Part shown: positions 54,360-62,784 of the stretch, piece by piece
Position numbering within the stretch: the first letter of the stretch is position 1
Layout of the letters: every line of letters starts with the position of its first letter
Origin: Betaproteobacteria bacterium
GTDB taxonomy: Bacteria; Pseudomonadota; Gammaproteobacteria; Burkholderiales; SG8-39
Length of the DNA: 64,000 nt
Assembly: GCA_022340285.1 (NCBI GenBank)
Contig: JAJDOG010000079.1
Coordinates: forward strand, 1-64,000
Direction: 5' to 3'
The notes under the pieces: generated by a model
Databases searched by the model: none
Seen by the model: only the letters and a program-made list of their open reading frames with translations
What the model was told of the DNA's origin: nothing
Made by a program: the position numbers and the translations under genes

Positions 54360-55061
54360 TTACAGCTCGAAGCCCGCGTCGATTCTCACTTTGCGCAATG
54401 CGTCGGTCGACACCAGTTCGACGAAGCGCTGCGCGGCGTCGGGGGCGGCAGCGCGGACACACAGGCCGACCGAGTAGATCGTCGCGAGCTCGAACTCGGG
54501 CGGCAGCGGCCCCACGAGCATCACCCCAGGCGTGCTCTTGATCTCGGTGATCTGCGTGCAGCCGATCGGGTTTCTCTCGGGCGCTTGCGCCAGCGCGCGC
54601 ATCGCGGTCGCGCCGTTGGGAAAGTTACGGAGCCGGTCCGCCAGCGCGTCCGCGATATCCAGCCGCGCGAGCACGCCGGCGAAGTGGATGCCAGCCGTTG
54701 CGCGCTGCGGATCCGGGAAATAGATGCCTTCCGATGCGAGCAGGCTGGCGCGGAGCGCCTCGGCCCCGGAAATGGCGGGCATCGGGTCGCTGGACCGCAC
54801 CGCGATGCCGGTTCGCACGACACCGAGATCCGCGCGGGAACCGGCAACGACGTGACCGCTGGCCACGAGCTCATCGACAAGCTTGCGGGTGAGAATGACG
54901 AGGTCGGCCGCCTCTCCCGCGAGCAGCTTGTCCTTCATCGCTCCCACCGCGCTGAAGGTGCCGTCGATCTCGTAGCCGGTCTCGGCGCGAAAGCCCTCTG
55001 AAAGTGCGCGAACGACCCCTTGCGCCGCGCCGCCGCTGAGTAGCTTTACCCGCACGGACAC
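54360..55061 (-). CDS. ModA-like binding protein without a signal peptide
   Basis: A 233-aa protein of the ModA/extracellular-binding-protein fold: VKLLSGGAAQGVVRALSEGF at the start, ADLVILTRKLVDEL, then AGIHFAGVLARLDI and ERNPIGCTQITEI. ModA normally binds molybdate in the periplasm, but no signal peptide is seen, so this protein should stay in the cytoplasm. Its GTG start follows the stop of the molybdenum hydroxylase gene directly (TGA-GTG), which ties it to that enzyme. It may deliver or sense molybdate or a substrate; either idea is unproven. Confidence 0.72.
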   Translation of the reverse strand: MSVRVKLLSGGAAQGVVRALSEGFRAETGYEIDGTFSAVGAMKDKLLAGEAADLVILTRKLVDELVASGHVVAGSRADLGVVRTGIAVRSSDPMPAISGAEALRASLLASEGIYFPDPQRATAGIHFAGVLARLDIADALADRLRNFPNGATAMRALAQAPERNPIGCTQITEIKSTPGVMLVGPLPPEFELATIYSVGLCVRAAAPDAAQRFVELVSTDALRKVRIDAGFEL

Positions 55062-57191
55062 TCAGCCGATTGCCGTCACGATGCGCTCGGGCGTGATCGG
55101 CAAGTCGCGAATGCGCACGCCGAGCGCATCGAACACGGCATTGCCGATTGCGCCGGCCGTCGGGCCGGCTGCGCCTTCACCGGAACCCACCGAGCGCTCG
55201 TTGGGCCGGTTCACGATCTCGACGATGACCTCCGGGACTTCGGAGAAGCGCAGGATCGGGTAGTCCTCCCAGGTGTTGCTGACGACCCGGCGCCGGTCGA
55301 AGCGAACCGCCTCCTTGAGCGTCTGGCTGACCGCCTGAATCGCGCCGCCTTCGAGCTGGTTGGCGACGCCGTCCGGATTGACGACGAGACCGACGTCGAC
55401 GGCGATCACGAGCCGCCGCACACGGATTTCCTGTTCGGCCTCGACTTCCGCGACGACTGCGCAATACGCACCCAGGTTCTTGTACTTCGCAAACGCGATG
55501 CCGTGACCGCGCCCTTCCGTCTTCTTCCATGCGCGCCAGTTCGCACGCCGCGCCGCCGCCTCGATGACGGAACGTCCCCTCGGATCGGTCAGGTGGCGCA
55601 GTCGATACTCGACGGGATCGGCACCGGCGGCCTGGGCAAGCTCGTCCATGAAGGACTCGATGGCGAAGACGTTGGCGAGCGCGCCGAGCGAGCGCAACGC
55701 CGAGGCGCGCAGCGGCATGTCGAGCACGCGATGGCAGACGACGCGGCGGCCCGGAAAATCGTAGAGCGGCACGGCGTTGCGCTCGGAGCCGCCCGCAGGC
55801 ATTGGCGGGTTGATCGCCAGAGGCATCTCGAACGGTTTCTCGAGATGTCCGGCGGCGAGCAGGGCCGGCTTGTCGGCGCGACCGGGTCGCGTACTGTGGC
55901 CGTTGGAGTAGTTCTCCAGCGTCCATTGGACGACATTGCCGTTTGCGTCGATGCCCGCGGAGACATCGATCGCCATCGTTGGGCCATAAGGCGCCCAGCC
56001 GAGCTCGTCCTCACGCGCCCAGAGCACGCGTACGGGTCGCTCGTCCGCCGCCCGCGCGAGCAGCGCCGCATCGAGCGCGACATCGTCCGCCGGATTGTGG
56101 CCATAGCAGCCGGCGCCCTCGACGTGCCGGACTTCGACGGCTTCGGGCGCAAGGCCGAGCGCGAGGGCAAGATCCGCGCGCAGGTTGTAGACGCCCTGGC
56201 TGTGTGTCCACACCGTGACCGACTTGTATCCTTTCCATTGCGCAAGCGAGCACGAGGGTCCGATGGATGCGTGCGCGCTGAACGGCCGGCTGTACGTTGC
56301 CGAGAACGTGCGCGCCGGTTTTGCGTCGGAAGCGCGGTCGTCGATCACTTTCGACTCGTGCGGCGACGCGCGCAGCCAGGCAGGCAAATTGCCCATGTCG
56401 GGAAGCGTGTCGCGCTCGTCCCACTTGGCGCTCGCGGCAAGCGCCTCCGCCGCCTTGACGGCGACCTCCTCGCGGTCCGCCAGGACCCCGAGAAAGCTGC
56501 CGTCGCGGACCACGGCGACAACACCGGGCATGGCGTCCACAGCGGCATCGTCCACCGAGACGAGTCGCGCCGCACGCGATGCAGGGCGTACGACCTGCCC
56601 ATACAGCATCCCGGGCAGGACGAGATCCTGGATGAAGCGCGGCAGGCCGAAGACCTTGTCCGGAAGATCGACGCGCGGCATCGACTGGCCGACGATCTTG
56701 TAGGCGCTCGGCGGCTTCGGCGCGACCGAGCCGGTCGCTTCGCGATCGAGCAGCGCATCATCGGCGAGCGCCCAATAGCTCGTCCGCCGTCCGTTCGGCG
56801 CGGTGATCGTGCCGTCTTCCACCTTCAGCGAATCCACGTTCACGCCCAGTTCGGCTGCCGCTTCCGCAAGATAGATCGCGCGGGTCTCCGCGCACGCGTA
56901 CCGCAGGGCCGTTCCGGAGTCCTGGATCGAAAGGCTGCCCGAGGTCACGCCCTCGTTCGGGCTGGTGGGCGTTGCGGCCGGCACGAGAAGAATGCGTCCC
57001 AGATTGACGTCGAGCTCCTCCGCCGCGATCTGCGCGAGCGCGGTGAGGATGCCCTGCCCGATTTCGACCTTGCCCGAGGTGACGGTGACCGTCCCCTCCG
57101 GAGCGATGCGCAGCCATTGCGACAGCCGTCGATTGCCCTGCAGATTGCCGGGCAGCTTGGCTTCGCTTGCGGACTTCGCAGTGGTGCTCAT
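55062..57191 (-). CDS. Molybdopterin-binding large subunit of an aldehyde/xanthine-type hydroxylase
   Basis: A 709-aa Mo hydroxylase large subunit of the isoquinoline 1-oxidoreductase beta (IorB)/CoxL type. Evidence includes GKVEIGQGILTALAQIAAEEL, RVDLPDKVFGLPRFIQDLVLPGMLYG, YGHNPADDVALDAALLA, PLRASALRSLGALANVFAIESFMDELAQ and, near the end, VGSGEGAAGPTAGAIGNAVFDALG, which holds the catalytic Glu. It hydroxylates a heterocycle or aldehyde using water. The iron-sulfur subunit gene overlaps its start (ATGA). No FAD subunit is present, as in IorAB-type two-subunit enzymes. No signal peptide was seen. Confidence 0.88.
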   Translation of the reverse strand: MSTTAKSASEAKLPGNLQGNRRLSQWLRIAPEGTVTVTSGKVEIGQGILTALAQIAAEELDVNLGRILLVPAATPTSPNEGVTSGSLSIQDSGTALRYACAETRAIYLAEAAAELGVNVDSLKVEDGTITAPNGRRTSYWALADDALLDREATGSVAPKPPSAYKIVGQSMPRVDLPDKVFGLPRFIQDLVLPGMLYGQVVRPASRAARLVSVDDAAVDAMPGVVAVVRDGSFLGVLADREEVAVKAAEALAASAKWDERDTLPDMGNLPAWLRASPHESKVIDDRASDAKPARTFSATYSRPFSAHASIGPSCSLAQWKGYKSVTVWTHSQGVYNLRADLALALGLAPEAVEVRHVEGAGCYGHNPADDVALDAALLARAADERPVRVLWAREDELGWAPYGPTMAIDVSAGIDANGNVVQWTLENYSNGHSTRPGRADKPALLAAGHLEKPFEMPLAINPPMPAGGSERNAVPLYDFPGRRVVCHRVLDMPLRASALRSLGALANVFAIESFMDELAQAAGADPVEYRLRHLTDPRGRSVIEAAARRANWRAWKKTEGRGHGIAFAKYKNLGAYCAVVAEVEAEQEIRVRRLVIAVDVGLVVNPDGVANQLEGGAIQAVSQTLKEAVRFDRRRVVSNTWEDYPILRFSEVPEVIVEIVNRPNERSVGSGEGAAGPTAGAIGNAVFDALGVRIRDLPITPERIVTAIG

Positions 57192-57655
57192 GCCGCCTCC
57201 TTCGCCGCGCGAAGCACGGCGCGCACAATGCGGTTGTGCGTGCCGCAGCGGCACAGATGACGGTCGAGCGCCTCACGCACCTCGGCCTCCGTCGGATCCG
57301 GCGTGCGCGCGAGGAGCGCCTCCGCGCTGATCATGATTCCGGACAGGCAATAGGCGCACTGTCCCGCCTGCTCGGCGACGAATGCACGCTGCAGGCGGTG
57401 CGCGCGCTGCGGCGTGCCGAGGCCCTCGATCGTGACGACTTTCTTGCCGGCAGCGGCCCACAGCGGTGTGTCGCAGGACGGCACGGACTGGCCGTCGAGC
57501 AGGACATGGCATGCCCCGCACTGGTTTACGCCGCATCCGAGACGCGTGCCCCTGAGCCCCAGGTCATTGCGAAGGACGTAGACGAGCGGCGTGTTCTGCG
57601 CCGCACGGACGGCGCGCTCCGCGCCGTTGACGGTGAACCGGATCTCCTCGCTCAT
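57188..57655 (-). CDS. [2Fe-2S] small subunit of the molybdenum hydroxylase
   Basis: A 155-aa ferredoxin-like subunit. The plant-type cluster Cys are in LGCGVNQCGACHVLLDG with the fourth in VPSCDTPL; the second cluster lies in CAYCLSGIM and HLCRCGTHNRI. Electrons pass from the Mo site through these clusters to an external acceptor. It is first in the operon with the large subunit and the ModA-like protein. No strong ribosome site precedes the ATG. Confidence 0.9.
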   Translation of the reverse strand: MSEEIRFTVNGAERAVRAAQNTPLVYVLRNDLGLRGTRLGCGVNQCGACHVLLDGQSVPSCDTPLWAAAGKKVVTIEGLGTPQRAHRLQRAFVAEQAGQCAYCLSGIMISAEALLARTPDPTEAEVREALDRHLCRCGTHNRIVRAVLRAAKEAA

Positions 57656-57905
57656 GGGCACCCAACCCGGCAAGGATCGGAAAGGAAACGATTGACAGCG
57701 TGCGGCACGGCCTCCTCCTGTCGACTGGCGCCGTTGGATCCCACGGGGAACGGCAGGTTTGATCTCCGTCGGAATAATGCCATAGGGCGTGAGCTGAAGC
57801 GTGGCAGACGCGGAAAGTCCGTCGCGCACACCGCGCGTTCTGCACGGGCGCGCGGCGTCGTGCATCATGTGAGCCGATGCGCTTACGCGACCGGGATCGA
57901 AATCG
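57656..57905. other. Divergent promoter region, nothing specific recognised
   Basis: These 250 bases separate the Mo hydroxylase operon (minus) from the Nudix-MBL gene (plus). No ORF of note, clear promoter hexamers, or strong palindrome was found by eye. Confidence 0.4.
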
Positions 57906-59579
57906 ATGAGTACCCCCGTGGTTCCCCGCCCCGCGGCGACGCTCGCACTGCTGCGCGACCGCGAGCACGGTCTCGAGGTACTCATGATGCGCCGCACCCA
58001 TCTCGCGGAATTCGCGAGTGGCGCCTACGTCTTCCCGGGCGGTGCGGTCGACGAGTCCGACCACGATGCCGCGCTTGCTGCACTCGCGCGCGGAACGGAC
58101 GATCCGCACGCAAGTCGTGTGCTCGGCATGCCGCGCGGTGGACTGGCCTACTGGATCGCGGCGATACGCGAATGTTGCGAGGAGGCGGGTCTGCTTCTCG
58201 CCTATGACGAAACCGGCGAACTCGTCGCGATCGAGGGCGAATCGCGTCGCGCCGAGTTCACGAAGCAGCGCCGGGCGCTCGCTCAAGGTCTGATTTCCCT
58301 GGCCGACCTGCTACGCGAGCAACGGTTGACACTCGCGACCGATGCGCTCGCGTACCTGAGCCGGTGGATCACCCAGGCCGGTCGACCGCGCCGATTCGAC
58401 ACGCGTTTCTTCGTGGCGCGCGCCCCGGCCCGACAGCAGTCCGAACATGATGGGACGGAACTCCTGCACCACGCCTGGCTGACACCCGAGGAAGCGCTGG
58501 CACGCAACGCGCGTGGCGAGGTGAACTTGCTTTTTCCCACGATCAAGACCCTCCAGACGCTCGCGCGGTTCCACACGGTCGACGAGGTGCTTGCCTATGC
58601 GCGGGCTGACCGCCCCATGCCTGCGATGATGCCGCGCGCGGCAACGGGCCGCGAGGGACCGGTCACGCTGTTCTGGGGTGACTATGCCTACGCCGAGGTC
58701 GGCAAACTCGACCCCGACGGGAAAGGCACGGCGCGCTGCGAGATCGTTCCCGGTGAAGTCGTTCGCCTGTCACCGCGAGTGCGGCGCGTCACCGCGCCGA
58801 ACCCCGGGATGATGACCGGCCCCGGGACGAACACGTATCTGCTGGGCGACGCCTCGACCGGTATCGCCGTGATCGATCCGGGCCCGGCAATCGACGCCCA
58901 CGTCGATGCGATCGTCGCGGCAGCCGGCGGTCCGATAAGGTGGATCTTCTGCACCCACACACACATCGATCACTCGCCTGCGGCCGTGACCCTCAAGTCA
59001 CGCACCGGCGCGATGACCTTCGGCATGCTCGCCCTGCACGCCGAACGCCAGGACGCGACATTTCACCCGGATGCGCGCCTCGCGCACGCCGAGCGCATCG
59101 CGGTCGCGGGCTGCACCCTCAAGGCGTTGCACACGCCGGGCCACGCTTCGAACCAGTTCTGCTTTCTCCTCGAAGAGGAGCGGCTTCTCTTTACCGGTGA
59201 TCACATCATGCAGGGCTCGACGGTCATCATCAATCCACCCGACGGCGACATGCGCGCGTACTTCGCGTCGCTGGAGGCGTTGCTTGCAGAGGATGTCGCC
59301 CACATCGCGCCGGGTCACGGATTCCTCATGGACAAGCTGCCGGAGGTTGTCGAGCGGCTGATCATTCACCGGCGCGACCGCGAGAACAAGGTCCTGCACG
59401 CGCTGCGTGCCGCCGCCACGGCAACCGTGGAAGAACTCGTCCCGGAGGTGTACGACGATGCCCCGGCGCGCCGTCACGGCATCGCCGCCCGGTCGCTTCT
59501 CGCGCATCTCCTCAAACTCGAAGGTGAGGGACGTGCCCGCCAGATCGCGGGCGAGCGCTGGACCGCCATCGCGCCTTGA
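57906..59579 (+). CDS. Fused Nudix hydrolase and MBL-fold protein
   Basis: A 557-aa fusion. The N-terminal Nudix half (about 8-230) has FPGGAVDES and RECCEEAGLLL separated by an insertion of about 35 residues, an arrangement known from NUDT19-like CoA diphosphatases. The C-terminal MBL half (from about 300) shows PGMMTGPGTNTYLLG, CTHTHIDHSPAA near 350, HTPGHASNQFCFLL, TGDHIMQGSTVIINPPDGDM and a winged-helix-like tail, as in LACTB2-type proteins. The combination suggests hydrolysis of nucleotide or CoA compounds, but no reaction is proven. The ATG has no good ribosome site. Confidence 0.88.
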   Translation: MSTPVVPRPAATLALLRDREHGLEVLMMRRTHLAEFASGAYVFPGGAVDESDHDAALAALARGTDDPHASRVLGMPRGGLAYWIAAIRECCEEAGLLLAYDETGELVAIEGESRRAEFTKQRRALAQGLISLADLLREQRLTLATDALAYLSRWITQAGRPRRFDTRFFVARAPARQQSEHDGTELLHHAWLTPEEALARNARGEVNLLFPTIKTLQTLARFHTVDEVLAYARADRPMPAMMPRAATGREGPVTLFWGDYAYAEVGKLDPDGKGTARCEIVPGEVVRLSPRVRRVTAPNPGMMTGPGTNTYLLGDASTGIAVIDPGPAIDAHVDAIVAAAGGPIRWIFCTHTHIDHSPAAVTLKSRTGAMTFGMLALHAERQDATFHPDARLAHAERIAVAGCTLKALHTPGHASNQFCFLLEEERLLFTGDHIMQGSTVIINPPDGDMRAYFASLEALLAEDVAHIAPGHGFLMDKLPEVVERLIIHRRDRENKVLHALRAAATATVEELVPEVYDDAPARRHGIAARSLLAHLLKLEGEGRARQIAGERWTAIAP

Positions 59580-59592
59580 GCCGCGCTTTTCG

Positions 59593-60306
59593 CTACGGGC
59601 GTCGTGGCGCCGTGAGAATCAAGCCAGAGATAAATGCGGGGCCGTTGCCTGGCTTCAGATAGTGGCGATATGACTTCACCGCGAACGCGCAGGGAGCCAT
59701 GAAGTAGTAGAGGTCGCTGATCTCGCTAGCGTCGCCGAATGCGGGGAATTCATCGTAATTGCGCAGGATCTCGCTGCGGATCGCGTCCGGAAGGGTGCCC
59801 AGTTGGACCACGGCGGCGACATATTCGTATTGCGCAATCCTCAGGGTGTGCGACACGTCGTGCGCGCGTACGGTCGCATGGGCCACCTCGTGGGCCACGT
59901 AGCTCTGCCAGAGCGTGCGGCTCATCGGAATCTTGAATGCCCGGGGCCCGCATTCCGACGCTGACACGGCGGCCCGGTAATCCAGCAGTTCGACCACGCC
60001 GCTCCGGGGGTCGTACCGGCCGAGCGCGTGCTTGTCGCTGGCGGCGGGCAATTGGTCGACGAGCCGAATCGCCGGCCCGCGCTCCAGCGTCAATCCCGAG
60101 GGCTCGAGAAAGGCGAGCGCATCTCTGACGCCGGCGCATGCGGGGGGAAGGTCCTGCGTGGCGTCCCCGGTGACCACGATCCCGGCCCGGTGACACGCGA
60201 GCTCCGCCGAGTGGGACACCGCCGACGCCGCGCACCCGAGCAATACCACCATCCAGGCCACCCAGCGCACGGCGGCGCGAGCCGTGCTGGCACGCTCGTA
60301 TCGCAT
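59593..60306 (-). CDS. DUF6639-like exported protein with an HExxH motif
   Basis: A 237-aa protein with an N-terminal hydrophobic segment (VAWMVVLLGCAASAVSHSA) that looks like a signal peptide. At residues 139-143 it reads HEVAH, a zinc-metalloprotease HExxH motif, inside SYVAHEVAHATVRAHD. Further conserved-looking parts are LLDYRAAV and SEISDLYYFMAPCAFAVKSYRHYLK. I associate this pattern with DUF6639, whose function is unknown. A zinc peptidase in the periplasm is possible; a third zinc ligand was not identified. Confidence 0.7.
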   Translation of the reverse strand: MRYERASTARAAVRWVAWMVVLLGCAASAVSHSAELACHRAGIVVTGDATQDLPPACAGVRDALAFLEPSGLTLERGPAIRLVDQLPAASDKHALGRYDPRSGVVELLDYRAAVSASECGPRAFKIPMSRTLWQSYVAHEVAHATVRAHDVSHTLRIAQYEYVAAVVQLGTLPDAIRSEILRNYDEFPAFGDASEISDLYYFMAPCAFAVKSYRHYLKPGNGPAFISGLILTAPRRP

Positions 60307-60345
60307 GTCCGAATGCTAACGCACCTGAGTGGTCACCGCCGCTAT

Positions 60346-60374
60346 GCAAAAAGAAAAGCCCGGTCATCCGGGCT
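60346..60374 (-). terminator. Rho-independent terminator of the cold-shock gene
   Basis: AGCCCGG (60357-60363) and CCGGGCT (60368-60374) pair around TCAT. In the minus direction the stem is followed by TTTTCTTTTT. It lies 24 bases after the csp stop codon. Confidence 0.85.
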
Positions 60375-60398
60375 CTTCTTGTCAAGATTCCGGCGCGC

Positions 60399-60602
60399 TC
60401 AGAGCGGCTTGATGTTGCCCGCCTGCGGGCCCTTCTGGCCGTCGCGCACTTCGAACTCCACTTTCTGGCCTTCCTTGAGGGTCTTGAAGCCGCTCATCTG
60501 GATTGCCGTGTGGTGCGCAAAGAGGTCCTTGCCGCCGCCATCGGGGGTAATGAACCCGTATCCCTTTTCCTCGCTGAACCACTTCACCGTACCTGTTGCC
60601 AT
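60399..60602 (-). CDS. Cold-shock protein, CspA family
   Basis: A 67-aa OB-fold protein. [31 protein letters not shown] holds both RNA-binding motifs; the first is KGYGFI (RNP1) and the second DLFAHH (RNP2-like), with the common V replaced by A. These proteins bind single-stranded nucleic acid and melt RNA structure. AAGGAAG lies close before the ATG. The unit ends in a clear terminator at 60346. Confidence 0.95.
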   Translation of the reverse strand: MATGTVKWFSEEKGYGFITPDGGGKDLFAHHTAIQMSGFKTLKEGQKVEFEVRDGQKGPQAGNIKPL

Positions 60603-61010
60603 CGGACTTCCTTTCCTTGAATCGATTGAAATAGCCGGGGCATAACCGGGCCACGGCGGCCGGGCATGAAGATCAAGGGAGGGAAGTGGAACCGAAAACG
60701 CCGCGAGCGCGGCGGTATGGACGGTAATGGCACTGCGTACTCACTGCTTGAATATCCTGCAGGCACGACTCTAGCATGATTCACGGCGCTTGGCGCATCA
60801 GCGAGCACCCCGCGGGGTCGCGGGACACGGGAGGCGTTGCCGCAGCCCAACTGTTCCGGCCGTCGCGACGCACGGGCCCGACTGTGACCGTTTTCTCGCC
60901 GCGAACCGATGTCCCGGCCCCGCGGCCCGGACCCCCGTTTGTCGAGCGCGCGCGGGTCTGCTATCGTTGCCGCACGGCATGTGCCGGACTTGCAGAAAGG
61001 AGGTGATCCG
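60603..61010 (-). promoter_or_regulatory. Long leader and promoter region of the cold-shock gene
   Basis: Nothing credible is encoded in these 408 bases. On the minus strand the csp leader contains a hairpin at 60699-60714 (CGCCGC, loop GCTC, GCGGCG) followed by TTTT, 93 bases before the csp start. That shape suits an attenuator or a structured cold-sensing leader. The plus strand carries the promoter of the small peptide gene at 61011; no convincing hexamers were identified. Confidence 0.45.
60997..61009 (+). promoter_or_regulatory. Exceptionally strong ribosome binding site
   Basis: AAGGAGGTGATCC is complementary to 13 bases at the 3' end of 16S rRNA, far more than the usual four to six. 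It ends one base before the ATG of the 52-aa peptide; GGAGG is spaced seven bases from the ATG. Confidence 0.75.
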
Positions 61011-61169
61011 ATGTCTAGTCGATTGCTGAGCTTCGTTGCCGCCATCGTGTTCGCGATGACGAGCAGCGCCGCGTTGGCTTGCTCCAGCTCGGGTATGAAG
61101 TCGGTGACCGGATCGAAGGGATCCAGCACGGCGAGCACCTCCACGACGATGGACGATCGCGACGGCTGA
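61011..61169 (+). CDS. 52-aa secreted Ser/Thr-rich peptide
   Basis: A short gene with a 13-base ribosome binding site and an intrinsic terminator 97 bases after its stop. The peptide starts with a signal sequence (LLSFVAAIVFAMTSSAALA) with a likely cleavage at ALA-C, leaving a mature part of about 28 residues starting CSSSGMKSVTGSKG and ending TTMDDRDG. The ALA-C boundary is not a canonical lipobox, because Leu is not at -3. No family was recognised. Its strong translation signal suggests a highly expressed envelope peptide. Confidence 0.65.
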   Translation: MSSRLLSFVAAIVFAMTSSAALACSSSGMKSVTGSKGSSTASTSTTMDDRDG

Positions 61170-61265
61170 CCGTCTCTTGGTTCTGACTTCTCCGTCGTAG
61201 CGCTCGGCTCCTCGAGCCGATGCCGACGCGAGAACAAGCAGTCGAACAAATTGCAACACGTCTCA

Positions 61266-61296
61266 CGGCCGCGGGCATTCCCCGCGGCCGTTTTTT
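61266..61296 (+). terminator. Rho-independent terminator of the 52-aa peptide gene
   Basis: CGGCCGCGGG and CCCGCGGCCG form a perfect 10-bp stem around CATTC and are followed directly by six T. It lies 33 bases before the methyltransferase ATG, so that gene probably has its own promoter or depends on read-through. Confidence 0.88.
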
Positions 61297-61328
61297 CATC
61301 GCCGCGCGATTACAGGTCTGCCTGAAAC

Positions 61329-61982
61329 ATGAGAACCAAGTTCTTCATTGCACTGTTAGTGGTGAGCCTAGCCGCCCCAGCTGCGGCACAACACGGTTCG
61401 CAGCCGCTGCATCAGCACTTCGACGACGCCGAGCGCTGGTCGCAGGTATTCGATGACCCGGCGCGAGATGCGTGGCAGAAGCCCAAGGAGGTGATACGCG
61501 CCCTGGCCCTGCCACCCGACGCGTCGGTCGCCGATATCGGCGCGGGAACGGGGTATTTTTCCGTCCGCCTCGCGCGCGCCGTGCCCGAGGGCCGCGTCTA
61601 CGCCGTGGATGTGTCACCTTCGATGGTGCACTATCTGGCGACGCGCGCAACGCGTGAGCATCTTCCGAACCTGATCGCGCACCAAGCGAATCCCGACGAC
61701 GCGCGGTTGCCGCGCGCGGTGGACCTGGTGCTGCTCGTGGACACGTACCATCACATCGCCGACCGCGCGACCTATTTTCGAAAACTGCGCACGACGCTCA
61801 CAGGCTCGGGGCGCCTCGCGATCATCGATTTTCGCCCCGGCGCGCCGGCGGGACCCCGCCAGGGGCGCGTCGCGCCTGACACGGTGAAAGCGGAGCTGGC
61901 GCGCGCCGGGTACCGGCTGGCTGCGGAGCGCGATTTCCTGCCTTACCAGTACTTTTTAGTGTTCGCCCCTGCGGGGAGTTGA
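61329..61982 (+). CDS. SAM-dependent methyltransferase-fold protein with a signal peptide
   Basis: A 217-aa class I methyltransferase fold. ADIGAGTGYFSVRLARAV is the SAM-binding motif I, VYAVDVSPSMV motif II, and VLLVDTYHHIADR motif III-like. The N-terminus KFFIALLVVSLAAPAAAQH looks like a cleavable signal peptide (AAA-QH). A periplasmic methyltransferase is odd, since SAM is not known there, yet such predicted exported forms recur in Proteobacteria. The substrate is unknown. The start ATG lacks a clear ribosome site, so a shorter cytoplasmic product cannot be ruled out. Confidence 0.82.
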   Translation: MRTKFFIALLVVSLAAPAAAQHGSQPLHQHFDDAERWSQVFDDPARDAWQKPKEVIRALALPPDASVADIGAGTGYFSVRLARAVPEGRVYAVDVSPSMVHYLATRATREHLPNLIAHQANPDDARLPRAVDLVLLVDTYHHIADRATYFRKLRTTLTGSGRLAIIDFRPGAPAGPRQGRVAPDTVKAELARAGYRLAAERDFLPYQYFLVFAPAGS

Positions 61983-61993
61983 TCCGCGGCGGG

Positions 61994-62608
61994 TTATTGC
62001 ATTCCTCGAAGCCGAGTGACTTCCGCTTCGAGTTCCGCGATCCGCGCGTGCAGCACCGCCGATCGCGTTTCGATTTCCGTTGCGCTGAAGCGCTCGGTGA
62101 TGTGCTGCGAACAGTTCCAGTCGAACGCCTCGACCGAGATGAGCACGGCGCGTTCCGCGCGCGCCTCATAGCCGGACGGATGGAGCCGCTCGACGAGCGC
62201 CGCATCCTCGGAAACCTCCACGAGTCGGGCACGGCCGAGCAGCTTGAGCCGGCGCCGTCTCGCGTAGTCCAGCAGAATGAGCGCCACGCGGTCGTCGGCG
62301 GCAAGATTGCCTGCCGACACGTACTGACGATTGCCCCGGAAATCGGCGAACGCGAGCGTGCCGGGATCGAGGACATGCAGAAACCCCGGTGGCCCGCCAC
62401 GGTGCTGCAAGTACGGCCACCCCGTTTCGCTCACGGTGGCCATGTAGAAACTGTCGCGGGCGGCGATGAACTCCGATTCGCGCCGTCCGAGACGGTCCGG
62501 TGGTGACGCCGACGCCTGCCGCCCAGCGGATGTGGACCGTGAGCCGTGGCGGATCTGCAGGGCCCTTACCCCCTCGGTGAAGGCGATCTCGCCGTACCGG
62601 TTGCCCAT
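61994..62608 (-). CDS. Pyridoxamine 5'-phosphate oxidase family protein
   Basis: A 204-aa split-barrel FMN-binding protein. FIAARDSFYMATVSETGWPYLQHRGGPPGFLHVL and ADFRGNRQYVSAGNLAADDRVALILLDY form the flavin-binding core. The C-terminus has a predicted coiled coil (ARIAELEAEVTRLRGMQ). True PdxH motifs are absent, so this is a general PNPOx-like oxidoreductase of unknown substrate. GGAG lies seven bases before the ATG at 62608. It converges with the methyltransferase gene. Confidence 0.82.
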   Translation of the reverse strand: MGNRYGEIAFTEGVRALQIRHGSRSTSAGRQASASPPDRLGRRESEFIAARDSFYMATVSETGWPYLQHRGGPPGFLHVLDPGTLAFADFRGNRQYVSAGNLAADDRVALILLDYARRRRLKLLGRARLVEVSEDAALVERLHPSGYEARAERAVLISVEAFDWNCSQHITERFSATEIETRSAVLHARIAELEAEVTRLRGMQ

Positions 62609-62784
62609 CGTCTGACTCCGAAGTGTTGGCGCAGCCGTTTGCGGGCCGCACAGATGCACTTGGTCGGTGGCGCCTCGCCGGCCTTACAGTCATCCGCAAC
62701 GGTCCCAATGAGCCGAGCGGTCGCGAGCGCCACGGCGACCTGTTACCCTTACGCGCATTCGCGACTGGAATGACGGAGGGCGCG

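Noticed and set aside
60584-61249. A 221-codon minus-strand frame across the cold-shock leader
   Set aside because: No domain, no ribosome site, overlaps the csp start and opposes the well-supported 52-aa peptide gene.
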